A stretch of DNA of 64,000 bases from Pigmentiphaga litoralis (GTDB lineage Bacteria; Pseudomonadota; Gammaproteobacteria; Burkholderiales; Burkholderiaceae_B), in NCBI RefSeq assembly GCF_013408655.1, contig NZ_JACCBP010000002.1, forward strand, positions 558,001 to 622,000, written 5' to 3'. The notes under the pieces were generated by a model. The model worked only from the letters and a program-made list of their open reading frames with translations. It ran no database searches and was not told the origin of the DNA. The position numbers and the translations under genes are program-made. Position 1 is the first letter of the stretch. Every line of letters begins with the position of its first letter. Shown here one piece after another: positions 42,995-52,091 of the stretch.

Positions 42995-43909
42995 TTATGG
43001 GCGGGGACGGCTAGCGCGCTGACGCATCTTGCTCGACAGGCGGATGGCCGCCCAGGCGAGCCAGCGGCCGTTGGTCACGCGCACCTGGGGCAGGCGGCGC
43101 AGGACTTCGACGGCGATGCCACCCTTGCGGTACCACAGGCGCTTGCGCTCCTGGCTGTCAGTGCGGCGGCCCACCAGCCATTCCGCCTTGCGCAGACCCG
43201 GCTTGTAGACCGGCGGTACGTTGAAGATCAGGATGTAGGCCAGGCGCGGCGCGGTCGACGTGTTCGGCGCCGTGTAGTGCAGCGTGCGAACGTCGTGGAT
43301 CGTGCAGTCACCGGCTTCCAGGGGCACCGGCACGGCTTCGGCCTTGGGGAAGTCGCCGCAGCATTCGAGCGGGTGCAGCGAACGGTCGCCGCCCGGCGAT
43401 TGGTGTTCGAGCACGTCACCCAGGTGCGAGCCTTCAAGGAATTGCATGCAGCCATTGGCCTCGGTGACCGGTTGCAGGGCCATCCAGATGCTCAGTTCCT
43501 TGTATTCGAAGTCTGGCGAGCGGAAGGCCTCGTCCTGGTGCCAGGGCGTTTCCGGACCGTACAGCGCGGGCTTGAGCAGGGCATGCTCGCCGTACAGTGC
43601 GGCGTCTTCGCCGAGCAGTTCCTTCGCCAGCGCCAGGGCGCGGCGATGGAAGGTGGTCTTGCGCAGTTCGGGAACATAGTGGCTCGGGTCATGCATGCTT
43701 GGAAAGCTCTGCATCTTGCCCGGCTCGTCGCGCCCCGAGAAATCGTATTGCGCACCCTCTTCGTAACCCGCCTTGCGGGCAAACAGACCAAGCAGGGTGT
43801 CGCGAATTTGCTGGACTTCGGAGGGCGGGCAGATGCCCTCGCGGCGCATATAGCCTTTGGTTCGATAATCGTTGAGTTCTTGTTCGGAAAGCAAGGCCGC
43901 AGTGCCCAC
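42995..43909 (-). CDS. Phytanoyl-CoA dioxygenase (PhyH) family protein
   Basis: A 304-residue non-haem Fe(II)/2-oxoglutarate oxygenase of the PhyH family. Iron ligands are HxD in PWHQDEAF and a distal His in DVRTLHYTAPN, with the co-substrate Arg in TAPRLAYILI. Family members hydroxylate acyl-CoAs, ectoine or other small acids. A GTG at 43909 is preferred because GGGGAG lies six bases upstream and the family usually starts just before the LSEQELNDYRTKGY segment; an ATG at 43960 lacks a site. It lies 139 bp downstream-to-upstream of the molybdenum hydroxylase operon on the same strand and may be transcribed with it. Confidence 0.88.
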   Translation of the reverse strand: MGTAALLSEQELNDYRTKGYMRREGICPPSEVQQIRDTLLGLFARKAGYEEGAQYDFSGRDEPGKMQSFPSMHDPSHYVPELRKTTFHRRALALAKELLGEDAALYGEHALLKPALYGPETPWHQDEAFRSPDFEYKELSIWMALQPVTEANGCMQFLEGSHLGDVLEHQSPGGDRSLHPLECCGDFPKAEAVPVPLEAGDCTIHDVRTLHYTAPNTSTAPRLAYILIFNVPPVYKPGLRKAEWLVGRRTDSQERKRLWYRKGGIAVEVLRRLPQVRVTNGRWLAWAAIRLSSKMRQRASRPRP

Positions 43910-44089
43910 GTTGGTCTCCCCAGATTGGAGGGGAAGCGCGCCCCTCATCGCAATTGACATGGGCTCTACCGTAAACGCTCTGTAACCATTGGTGCATCGA
44001 GAGAACGTCCTACTGACGCGGTGTAGAACACGCGCCCTAGTGTCATGGACTACTCCCCCTGCGGCCCAATCGAAAGACTGGGATCGTCC

Positions 44090-44656
44090 TTATTTCGGCT
44101 TGGGCACCGTCCAGAAGTAGACCTTGCGTCCGTTGACGTCCACCGTTTGTTCGGGCTCCCAATCGGGCATCTGGAAGGCGTGCGACACGATGCGGGTGCC
44201 GGGCTTGAGCTTGAGCAGGGTGGGCTTGAGCCTGGCGTTCAGGCCCGGCAGCAGGTACAGGCTGATCACCGTGGCAGGCCGCAGGTCCTGTTGAAACAGG
44301 TCGCCCTGCACGAAGCGCACCTTGTCGGTCACCTCGGCCGCCTTGGCATTCGCATTGGCTTCGGCGATGCGTTGCGGGTCGATGTCGAAACCCACGCCGC
44401 GCGTGCCGAACCGTTTGGCGGCCGTGACCGGGATGCGCCCGTCGCCGGACCCGAGATCATAGAGCACGTCGTCCGGGCCCACATTGGCCACCTTGAGCAT
44501 GGCATCGACCACTTCCGGCGGCGTGGGCACGTAGATGACATCCGGCTTGCGAGCCGCCTGGGGCGGGCTGGCGGCATGCACGGCGGCAGGGGGTGTGGTG
44601 GCCAGCAGGGCAAGGGCAACGAGGGCGGCGGGCCAACCCAGGCGGGCAGTCAACAT
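44090..44656 (-). CDS. Exported class I SAM-dependent methyltransferase-like protein
   Basis: A 188-residue protein with a Sec signal peptide (LGWPAALVALALLATTPPAAVHA) followed by a Rossmann methyltransferase domain. The SAM-binding motif I is YDLGSGDGRIPVTAAKRFG, with the acidic residue at GFDIDPQRI (motif II) and FVQGDLFQQDL (motif III). SAM is cytosolic, so an exported methyltransferase-like protein is odd; it may be periplasmic with another ligand. The ATG at 44656 is chosen over 44668 for its GGAG site. It lies 57 bp downstream of the first APC permease gene on the same strand. Confidence 0.85.
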   Translation of the reverse strand: MLTARLGWPAALVALALLATTPPAAVHAASPPQAARKPDVIYVPTPPEVVDAMLKVANVGPDDVLYDLGSGDGRIPVTAAKRFGTRGVGFDIDPQRIAEANANAKAAEVTDKVRFVQGDLFQQDLRPATVISLYLLPGLNARLKPTLLKLKPGTRIVSHAFQMPDWEPEQTVDVNGRKVYFWTVPKPK

Positions 44657-44713
44657 GGCGATCTCCATGGCGTTAGGTCAGTGCCGGATACGGCGGGTTC
44701 GAAGCGATCCGGT

Positions 44714-46138
44714 TCAGGCTCCGTGGTCGGCGTCGGCGGTGGTGGATGACGGGCCGCGGAACAGCAGCAGCACCGCGCCCGATGCCAGCACCCCCAGGCC
44801 GACCAAGGCGCCGATGCCGGTATGGACCAGGCTCGCGTACAGCAGGTAGCCGCTGCTGGCGCAGAACACCAGGGGCGTCAGCGGGTAGAGCGGCACCTTG
44901 AAGCGGCGGGGCAGGTCGGGCATGCGACGGCGCAGCACGAACAGGGCAATGCCGGTCAGCACAAAGAACAGCCAGAAGACCGGCGCCGTGTACTCGACCA
45001 TGGTGGCAAAACCGCTGCGCGTGACGGCGCCCAGCAACACCAGGCCCAGCGCGATCGCGCCCTGGGCCAGCAGCGCATTCACGGGTGCGCCCTTGCCGGT
45101 ATTCCAGACCCCCAGCGCCCGGAACATGGGCGTGTCACGGCCAAAGGCGTAATTGGTGCGGGCGCCGGTCAGGATCGTGGCGTTGGCCGACGTCAGGGCC
45201 GAAATGGCGATCAGGGTGCTGATCCACCCGGCGCCTTGCGGGCCGACCAGCGCGCGCATGGTGTCGGCGGCCACGGCGGACGATCCGGCCATGCCGCTCA
45301 TGCCCAGGCCGTTCAGGTAAGCCAGGTTGACCAGCAGGTACAGCGCGGTGACGATGCAGAGGCTCCAGAACAGGGCGAGCGGCAAGGTGCGGCGCGGTCC
45401 GATGACTTCGGCCGATACATAGGCGGCTTCATTCCAGCCGCCATAGGTCAGCATCACGAAGATCAGCACCAGGCCCCATTGCGTGACAGCGGGGGCGGTG
45501 GACGTCGTGGCCGGCGCGGCGGGCGCTTCGGCCGGCGACAGCAGCAGGCCGGCGACGATGATCAGCACCACCCCGCCCACTTCGAGCAGCGTCAGCAGGT
45601 TCTGAGTCCACTTGCCCGACTTCAGCCCGACGATGTTGATGGCGGTCAGCACCACCACCATGACCGCGGCATACACCGCCGATGAATAGGGCCCGATGCT
45701 GACCACTTGCGATGCGTAATCGCCGAACACATATCCCAGCAGCGCGATCGATCCGGTCGGGATGATGGTCAGGCGCGCCCACGCAAACAGGAAGGACACC
45801 TTGTCGCCAAACGCCAGCCGCAGGTAGTGGTAGTCGCCGCCCGCGTGGGGATGCGCGGTGGCCAGCTCGGCGTAACACATGGCGCCGACCAGCGACAGCA
45901 GCCCGCCAAAGACCCATGCCATCAGCATGTGGCCCGGGGTGGCGGCATTGCCCGCAACCAGGGCCGGCGCGCTGAAGATGCCCGCGCCAATCACCAGTCC
46001 GACAACCAGTGCGATCGTGTCCAGCGTGGAGAGTTGGGGGCGAGGCTGATTGGCGGCGGTGGCTGAACCCGTGCCGGGAGGCAGGGCGCCCGAAGCAGGC
46101 AGAACCGACCCGGAGGTCTCGGAAGTCGCAGGACGCAT
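44714..46138 (-). CDS. APC-family amino acid permease
   Basis: A 474-residue permease with about 12 membrane helices. The first helix has the APC signature LVVGLVIGAGIFSAPALV, followed by GGLLSLVGAMCYAELATAHP and GDYHYLRLAFG in the LAT/APA-type order. The N-terminal ~35 residues are a Ser/Pro/Thr-rich cytosolic tail. It imports an amino acid or polyamine by proton or sodium symport. The ATG at 46138 is the best start, although no strong ribosome binding site is seen. A second APC gene lies 234 bp upstream on the same strand. Confidence 0.9.
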   Translation of the reverse strand: MRPATSETSGSVLPASGALPPGTGSATAANQPRPQLSTLDTIALVVGLVIGAGIFSAPALVAGNAATPGHMLMAWVFGGLLSLVGAMCYAELATAHPHAGGDYHYLRLAFGDKVSFLFAWARLTIIPTGSIALLGYVFGDYASQVVSIGPYSSAVYAAVMVVVLTAINIVGLKSGKWTQNLLTLLEVGGVVLIIVAGLLLSPAEAPAAPATTSTAPAVTQWGLVLIFVMLTYGGWNEAAYVSAEVIGPRRTLPLALFWSLCIVTALYLLVNLAYLNGLGMSGMAGSSAVAADTMRALVGPQGAGWISTLIAISALTSANATILTGARTNYAFGRDTPMFRALGVWNTGKGAPVNALLAQGAIALGLVLLGAVTRSGFATMVEYTAPVFWLFFVLTGIALFVLRRRMPDLPRRFKVPLYPLTPLVFCASSGYLLYASLVHTGIGALVGLGVLASGAVLLLFRGPSSTTADADHGA

Positions 46139-46371
46139 GGGGCAGGACGCTCGCAGTGGGTAGAAGGGCCAGAGGAGAGGACAGGACGGACAAGCCGCCG
46201 TGATCCACCCGCGACTATGCCTTTGGACGCGCGGCCCCGTCATGCCCGTACATGAAAGCTTACAAAAGACTGAACGTGATCGTCAGTACGCGGATGGTCA
46301 GCCGGCTGATCTTCCGTAGGCTGATCTTCACTGTGCTGATGGTCAGTGTGCTGCTGTTGATGCGGCAACGT

Positions 46372-47778
46372 TCAATCCGGCTGCCCCGGATTGTGCAGCA
46401 CGGAGTGCCGCCGCGAATACATCGCGTAAACCACGAGTCCGACCACCACCCAGATGCCGAACGCGATCCAGGTGACCCGCCCCAGGTGCGCCATTAGGAA
46501 GACGCAACTGGCGACGCCCAGCGCCGGAATCACCGGGACCCAGGGGCAGCGAAAGCCGCGCGGCAGATCCGGCCGGGTCCGGCGCAGCACCACCACGGCA
46601 ATCGAAATGAGCGAGAACGCCGCCAGCGTGCCGATGTTGATCAGCTCGGCCAGGACACCCAACGGCACCCAGCCGGCGATCAGTGCAGACGCCATGCCGA
46701 CGGTCCACGTCAGCCGCGTGGGCGTGGCGTAGCGCGGGTGCAGCGTGGCCAGTGACGCCGGCAAGAGCCCGTCGCGCGCCATGGCGTACAGGATGCGGGT
46801 CAGGCCGTAGCCCATCACCAGAATGACGGTGGTCATCCCGATGATGGCGCCCAGGTCGATGAAGCCCGCGAGCCACCCCTGGCCCGCCACCTGCAGCGCA
46901 AGGGACACCGGATGGTCCAGGTTCTGCGCGAACTCGGTGTAGGGCACGATGCCCGTCATGATCGCGGCCACCGACACATACAGCACGGTGCAGACGAACA
47001 ACGAACCCAGGATGCCGCGCGGCAAGGCGCGCTGCGGATTGCGGACTTCTTCGGCGGACGACGCCACCGCATCGAAGCCCACGAAGGCATAGAACATCAG
47101 CGCCGCCCCGGTGTAGACGCCCTGCATGCCGAAGGGCATGTAGGGCTGCCAGTTCTCGGGCTTGACGTGAAAGACGCCCACGCCGATGAACAGCAGCACC
47201 ACGGCCAGCTTGATCGCCACCATGATGTTGTTGACGCGCTTGGACGCCTTGATGCCAAGCGACAGCAGACCCGTGATCGCAGTCATGACCAGGAACGCGG
47301 GCAGGTTGAACACCGTGTCCCGCCCCGGAATCGCATTGGGCGCTGCCGTCAGCGTCGACGGCAGGTGCCAGCCAAATCCGGCGATCAGGGACTGGAAGTA
47401 GCCCGACCATCCCGCCGACACGGCCGCGGTGGCCAGGCCGAATTCCAGGATCAGCACCCAGCCCACCATCCAGGCGACCAGCTCGCCCAAGGTGGCGTAG
47501 GTATAGGTGTAGACCGAGCCGGCGACAGGAACGGTGGATGCGAATTCGGCGTAGGCCAACGCGCAGAAAAAGCAGGCGACGGCCGCCAGCACGAAGGACA
47601 ACGAGAGGGCCGGCCCTGCAGTCAGGGCGCCTGTTCCGGTCAACACGAAGATGCCCGAACCCACCACGGCCCCGACGCCGAGCAGGATCAGATCCAGCGT
47701 GGTCAGGGACTTGACGAGCCCTGCGTCGGCGCGCTGCGCCAGCATGAGGTCGATGCTCTTGGTTCGGAACAGGCTCAT
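46372..47778 (-). CDS. APC-family cationic amino acid transporter
   Basis: A 468-residue permease of the CAT (YfnA/YdgF-like) branch: LGVGAVVGSGIFVLTGTGA in helix 1, AYAEFASTVPVAGSVYTYTYATLGE in helices 2-3, and FYAFVGFDAVASSAEEVRNPQR in the middle, typical of cationic amino acid transporters. About 12 helices are visible. The ATG at 47778 gives the usual MSLFRTKSI start. It is distinct from the APC gene downstream, so the two are not duplicates. Neighbouring regulation is not evident. Confidence 0.92.
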   Translation of the reverse strand: MSLFRTKSIDLMLAQRADAGLVKSLTTLDLILLGVGAVVGSGIFVLTGTGALTAGPALSLSFVLAAVACFFCALAYAEFASTVPVAGSVYTYTYATLGELVAWMVGWVLILEFGLATAAVSAGWSGYFQSLIAGFGWHLPSTLTAAPNAIPGRDTVFNLPAFLVMTAITGLLSLGIKASKRVNNIMVAIKLAVVLLFIGVGVFHVKPENWQPYMPFGMQGVYTGAALMFYAFVGFDAVASSAEEVRNPQRALPRGILGSLFVCTVLYVSVAAIMTGIVPYTEFAQNLDHPVSLALQVAGQGWLAGFIDLGAIIGMTTVILVMGYGLTRILYAMARDGLLPASLATLHPRYATPTRLTWTVGMASALIAGWVPLGVLAELINIGTLAAFSLISIAVVVLRRTRPDLPRGFRCPWVPVIPALGVASCVFLMAHLGRVTWIAFGIWVVVGLVVYAMYSRRHSVLHNPGQPD

Positions 47779-47911
47779 GGACGACTCCGCGACAAGGAAA
47801 GTCCATGATATGTCGCGGGTTTGCGGGAAGGCTACGCCGGGCTTGCAACAAAAACGGCGGAACACTGGCGGTACGGCAATGTGCTGCAGAGACGCCCGCC
47901 GGTGTTGCCTA

Positions 47912-48793
47912 TCAGGCCATCGCCGCTTCCGGCGACGTGACCGTTTCTTCGGTCGTGGCGCGGCGCAGCTCGCGGCGGGTCGCCATGTCGAAGGCACGGC
48001 CGCGGTGCAGGGTGGCGGTGTTGTCCCACATCACCAGGTCGCCCACCTGCCATTCATGGGCGTACACGAACTGCCGCTGGGTGGCGTGTTCGAGCAGGTC
48101 CAGCAGCAGCATGCGGCCTTCGGCCACGGTCATGCCTTCGATCTCGCACGCATGGATGCCGACGAACAGGATCTTGCGGCCCGAGCGCGGATCGGTCTGT
48201 ACCAGTGGCCACGCCACCGGCGGGATCGCATTGCGCTGTTCTTCCGTGTACTGCGTATCGCCGAGCAAAAAACGCGAGTGCAGCGCGTAGTGGATGGCCT
48301 TCAGATCCTGCAGCGCCGTTTGTTGCGCAGCGGGCAGGGCGTCATGGGCGGCGCGCAGGTCCGCGAATTCCGTGTTGCCGCCGGACCCGGGCAGCGAGAC
48401 GGCCGACAGCATCGAATACTTGGCGCGTGGCCGCTGGAAGGAACTGTCGCTGTGCCACAGCTGGTTGGCGATATTGCTGACGATCTTGGCGTGATTGCGA
48501 TCCGCCAGCGCGCCGTCGGGCGTCACGTTGGAAATGTCGGCCAGCTCCGCATAGTCGAAACGATGGGCGCCGCCCTTGACCTTGCGCAGGCCCAGATCCA
48601 GCGGACCAAAGGACGTCGCAAAAGTCATCTGCTGCGCCTGGGTGACCGGCTGGCCACGGAACACCAGCACGCCGTATTGGTCCATCGCGGCTTCGATCGC
48701 GCGCACCTGCGCGTCGTCCAGCGGCTGGGTAATGTCGATGCCGGTGGCTTCGGCGGCAAAGCCTTGGGTCAGGGGAGTGAGTTGCAGGCTCAT
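47912..48793 (-). CDS. TauD/TfdA-family Fe(II)/2-oxoglutarate dioxygenase
   Basis: A 293-residue dioxygenase. Iron ligands are HSD in LWHSDSSF and a distal His in NTATLHRGRAF, with Arg residues in RRELRRATT for 2-oxoglutarate. The order and wording resemble TfdA-like enzymes (2,4-D and related) more than TauD proper. It is probably cytosolic. It lies 67 bp downstream of a Bug receptor gene on the same strand; the receptor may deliver its substrate (inference). GGAG lies upstream of the ATG at 48793. Confidence 0.93.
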   Translation of the reverse strand: MSLQLTPLTQGFAAEATGIDITQPLDDAQVRAIEAAMDQYGVLVFRGQPVTQAQQMTFATSFGPLDLGLRKVKGGAHRFDYAELADISNVTPDGALADRNHAKIVSNIANQLWHSDSSFQRPRAKYSMLSAVSLPGSGGNTEFADLRAAHDALPAAQQTALQDLKAIHYALHSRFLLGDTQYTEEQRNAIPPVAWPLVQTDPRSGRKILFVGIHACEIEGMTVAEGRMLLLDLLEHATQRQFVYAHEWQVGDLVMWDNTATLHRGRAFDMATRRELRRATTEETVTSPEAAMA

Positions 48794-48860
48794 GTCAGGC
48801 TCCAGAAAAAGGAATCAGGTCAGATAAACAGGTGGGGAGGGGAAGAGGGGCCGGATCGCG

Positions 48861-49952
48861 TCATTCCGGCTTGATGTGCGCATTGGCAACGACCTTGCGC
48901 CACTTTTCGATCTCGCTATGGATGAGCGTCGTGTATTGCTCGGCGGTCGAGCCCACGGGCTCCATGCCCAGCTGCATCATGCGGGCGCTCAGTTCCGGCG
49001 CCTTCACCAGGGCGGCGATGTCGGCGCTGATGCGCTGGCGTAGCGCGGCCGGCACGCCGGCGGGTTCCACGATGCCGATGGTGCTCATGGCTGAAAAGCC
49101 CTTGACCGTCTCGCCGATCAGCGGCACGTCGGGCCGGATGGCGGCGCGGGTCGGACTGGCCAGCGCAATCAGCTTGAGCTTGCGTTCGTCCACGAAGGGC
49201 AGCGCCGAAAACATGACGTCGAACAACAGTTGCACGCGTCCCCCCACCACATCCTGCTGCGCCGGACTGCTGCCTTTGTAGGGCACGTGGACCAGGTCGA
49301 TGCCCGCCATGTCATTGAGCATTTCGCCTGCCAGGTGGGGGCCGGTGCCGACGCCCGCGGTCGCGTAGCTCAGCTTGCCGGGATGCTTTTTGGCATAGGC
49401 GATCAGCTCCGGAATCGAATTGATTTCCAGCGACGGATGCGCGAACAGGCCAAAGTGGGTCAGGGCCACCTGCGACACCGCATCGATGTCCTTCTTGGTG
49501 TCGTACGGGATCGCCGGCTGCAGGCTGGGGTTGATCATCAGTGCACTGACCGCCATGCCGAGCGTGTAGCCATCGGGCGGCGACTTGGCCACGATGTTGA
49601 TGCCCGTGATCGTGCCGCCGCCCGGCTTGTATTCGACAACGACGGGTTGCTGCCACGCGGCCTGCATCTTTTCGGCCATCAACCGCGCAATGATGTCGGT
49701 CGGGCCACCGGGCGCGAAGGGCACGATCAGCTTGACGGGCCGGGTGGGCCAGGCGGCGTCGGGCTGGGCATGGGCAAAACCGGGCAGGCTGGCGGCAGGC
49801 AGGGCCAGGCCGGCGCCCAGCAGGCTCAGGACGCGTCGCCGTTGGACGCGATGCATGTCGCCGGCCTGCAGGTCCTCGCCCTGCATGGCTTCATTCAAGG
49901 CAATGCCGTGCTTGCCGGCGCGTGGCCCTTCAGTGCGAAAGGGGGTCTCCAT
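48861..49952 (-). CDS. Bug/TctC-family solute receptor
   Basis: A 363-residue Bug receptor. The start at 49952 has a strong AGGAG site; the signal peptide is then preceded by ~35 residues and carries QRRRVLSLLGAGLALPAASL, a Tat-like twin-arginine context, with cleavage near FAHAQ. An internal ATG at 49856 is an alternative that places the signal at the usual position. Family landmarks are VKLIVPFAPGGPTDIIARL, VEYKPGGGTITG, SYATAGVGTGPHLAG and HVPYKGSSPAQQDVVGG. It is co-transcribed with the dioxygenase gene and preceded by an IclR regulator. The ligand is unknown. Confidence 0.9.
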   Translation of the reverse strand: METPFRTEGPRAGKHGIALNEAMQGEDLQAGDMHRVQRRRVLSLLGAGLALPAASLPGFAHAQPDAAWPTRPVKLIVPFAPGGPTDIIARLMAEKMQAAWQQPVVVEYKPGGGTITGINIVAKSPPDGYTLGMAVSALMINPSLQPAIPYDTKKDIDAVSQVALTHFGLFAHPSLEINSIPELIAYAKKHPGKLSYATAGVGTGPHLAGEMLNDMAGIDLVHVPYKGSSPAQQDVVGGRVQLLFDVMFSALPFVDERKLKLIALASPTRAAIRPDVPLIGETVKGFSAMSTIGIVEPAGVPAALRQRISADIAALVKAPELSARMMQLGMEPVGSTAEQYTTLIHSEIEKWRKVVANAHIKPE

Positions 49953-50859
49953 GGGTGTCTCCTCGTGGGGTGGAACGCCGCCGTCCTTGCTTTGAGGAGG
50001 CGGGGGGAAGTGCGGGGGATGCGGGGGGAAGTGCGGAGGGCGCCGCCTGCGCGTCCTGCCAGGCCATCAGTTCGCTGCCCGACAGGCCGCCGACATCGGC
50101 AGCGAATGCAGCGGCTGCCGCGATCAGCCGGGGGATGACGACATCGCGCAACTTGTCAGGGTTGGTCAGGAAGGAAGGGCTGCCGCAATTCAGGCTGAAG
50201 ACCTCGCCGCTCGGCACACGGATCGGCACCGCGGCAGCGTTGGTGTCGGCCTGCCATTCGCCCAGCGACACCGCGTAGCCGACGCGGCGCGCCTTGCGCA
50301 GCGCGGCCTCCAGCCGGGGCGCCAGGTCGGGGTGGCCGGCAAGGTGGCCGCCGGCCTGCAACTCGGCCAGCACGGCGTCGCGCGTGGTTGCGTCGACGCC
50401 GGCCAGCCACGCGCGGCCCAGGGCGGACGTGGCCAGTGACATGCGCGTGCCGACATCGGCGCCCAGATAGGCGACGGCCGACCGGGCGCGCGCCGCTTCG
50501 ACCACGAGCACGTCCTTGCCATCGCGCAAGGCCAGGAAGGCGGATGCGCTGCACGCTTCGGCCAGCGCCACCAGGTGCGGCCGCACCCAGCGCCGCGCGT
50601 CGATCTTGCCCAAAAAAGATTGCGCCAGGCGCACCACCCCGGCGGCCAGTTCGTACTTGTCGGAATCCGGACAGGGCCGCAACTGGCCCAGTGCGACCAG
50701 GGTCGAGATCAGCCGATAGGCCGTGGGCCGCGGAATGCCCGTGGCCTGCGCCACGTCGCCGTTGCCCAGGGGCCGGCCCGCCGCGGCGAAACATTCGAGC
50801 ACGGCAAAGCCGCGTTCAAGGGCGTTGACAGGGATGGGCGGGACGGTATGGCGGCGCAT
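49930..50859 (-). CDS. IclR-family transcriptional regulator
   Basis: A 309-residue IclR regulator. The N-terminal winged helix-turn-helix (ERGFAVLECFAAAGRPLGNGD ... TGIPRPTAYRLISTLVALG) is followed by the effector-binding GAF-like domain (SAVAYLGADVGTRMSLATSALGRAWLAG). The C-terminal ~35 residues are Pro/Ser-rich and extra to the family. The ATG at 50859 is the family-consistent start. Its 3' end overlaps the receptor gene by 23 bp, so regulator, receptor and dioxygenase form one operon. Aromatic or chloro-aromatic acids are typical effectors of this family. Confidence 0.92.
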   Translation of the reverse strand: MRRHTVPPIPVNALERGFAVLECFAAAGRPLGNGDVAQATGIPRPTAYRLISTLVALGQLRPCPDSDKYELAAGVVRLAQSFLGKIDARRWVRPHLVALAEACSASAFLALRDGKDVLVVEAARARSAVAYLGADVGTRMSLATSALGRAWLAGVDATTRDAVLAELQAGGHLAGHPDLAPRLEAALRKARRVGYAVSLGEWQADTNAAAVPIRVPSGEVFSLNCGSPSFLTNPDKLRDVVIPRLIAAAAAFAADVGGLSGSELMAWQDAQAAPSALPPASPALPPASSKQGRRRSTPRGDTHGDPLSH

Positions 50860-50994
50860 GGCGGACTCGGGGCGAAGAGCTCCGACCATAAAAGACGCCA
50901 TGCACTGCCACAAGTAAATTCAAAAACCGTTTTCATTTTTGCGGTTTAAGCGCGTTCGCGTCATCCGTCGCCGCCGGCCCAATGGCCCCCCGCG

Positions 50995-51930
50995 TCAATC
51001 CGCGCGCGCGAACAGCGCGTGGACCAACTCCCGCATCCACCGGTGCGCTGGATCTTTCTCAGTGCTGGCATGCCACACCAGCCGGACTTCATACGCCGGG
51101 GCATCGGCCAGTTCCCAGGTCGAAAGGTCGTGCCGCTGTTGCAGGCTGCGCGCGTACATGTCGGGCACGATCGCCAGCATGTCGGTCGTCAGTGCGATCT
51201 CGGGCAACGCGCCAAAGTGCCGCACGCGCATCACGATCCGGTCCGACATCTTCATGCGCGCCAGCATTTCTTCGACGCCGCTATGGAAGGTCGCGGTCGG
51301 GGACGACACCACCAGCGCCGCCTGCGCCAGGTCCCCGCGCGTCAGCACGCGGCTGCGGCGCCGCGCCGCCGCCAGCTTCACCCCCGCCGGCCGCCACGAC
51401 GGCGACGCGATCGCCACATACCGTTCGCGGAACAGCAGGTCGGTGCGGATGCCGCGATGGCGCGGCTGCAGGATGCCGATCGCGCAGTCAATCTCGCGGT
51501 TGTCGAGCGCCGCCGCCACGTCGGCCGCCCCCACTGAAATATTGGACAGATGCGCGTGCGGCGCCTGCCTGCGCAATGCGGCGGCCAGCGGGGGCAGGAA
51601 CATCATCTCGCCCAGGTCCGACATCGACATCTGCCAGCGCATCGGGCTGGTGGCCGGATCGAACGCGTCATGCCCGGCCACCGCGATCTCCAGCGCCTGC
51701 AACTGCGCCAGCACGGCCGGAGCCACGCGCTCGCACAGGCGTGTCGCCTTCAGTCCTGTGGGGGACCGCACGAACAGTTCGTCATCAAAGAAATGCCGCA
51801 GGCGCGCCAGCGCGTTGCTGGTCGCGGGCTGCGACAAGGACAGCGCCTTGCTCGCGGCCGTGACCGACCGGGTGCGATGGATGGTCGCCAGCACACGAAG
51901 CAGATTCAGGTCCAGCTGACGGAAATTCAT
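50995..51930 (-). CDS. LysR-family transcriptional regulator
   Basis: A 311-residue LysR regulator. The N-terminus MNFRQLDLNLLRVLATIHRT and helix-turn-helix LSLSQPATSNALARLRHFF are typical of the NodD/NahR/SyrM branch. The effector domain follows (MSDLGEMMFLPPLAAAL). GGAGA precedes the ATG at 51930. It is divergent from the indolepyruvate oxidoreductase-type operon, which it probably activates. The effector is unknown. Confidence 0.94.
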   Translation of the reverse strand: MNFRQLDLNLLRVLATIHRTRSVTAASKALSLSQPATSNALARLRHFFDDELFVRSPTGLKATRLCERVAPAVLAQLQALEIAVAGHDAFDPATSPMRWQMSMSDLGEMMFLPPLAAALRRQAPHAHLSNISVGAADVAAALDNREIDCAIGILQPRHRGIRTDLLFRERYVAIASPSWRPAGVKLAAARRRSRVLTRGDLAQAALVVSSPTATFHSGVEEMLARMKMSDRIVMRVRHFGALPEIALTTDMLAIVPDMYARSLQQRHDLSTWELADAPAYEVRLVWHASTEKDPAHRWMRELVHALFARAD

Positions 51931-51974
51931 GGCGTCTCCAGGCCGCCGGACGCGTCTCAGGGTTGGTCCGGATT

Positions 51975-51989
51975 ATTCATCGCATCAAT
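51975..51989. promoter_or_regulatory. Candidate LysR binding site (imperfect dyad, T-N11-A)
   Basis: ATTCATCGCATCAAT lies in the divergent space between the LysR gene and the IorA-like gene. Its arms match in five of six positions and it contains the T-N11-A spacing of LysR boxes. It is assigned by position and symmetry only. Confidence 0.3.
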
Positions 51990-52091
51990 GTAGCGCATGT
52001 GAAAAAACCATTAGTCAGATGACGGCGGCCTCCGTAAATTTCACTGGCGCCGCAGAGCGCGATCCACCATTCGCATTCTCAGGAGGCCGTC

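Noticed and set aside
46343..47851. Second minus-strand frame within the cationic amino acid transporter
   Set aside because: Same strand, shifted frame, Arg/Gly-rich; the other frame gives a textbook APC transporter.
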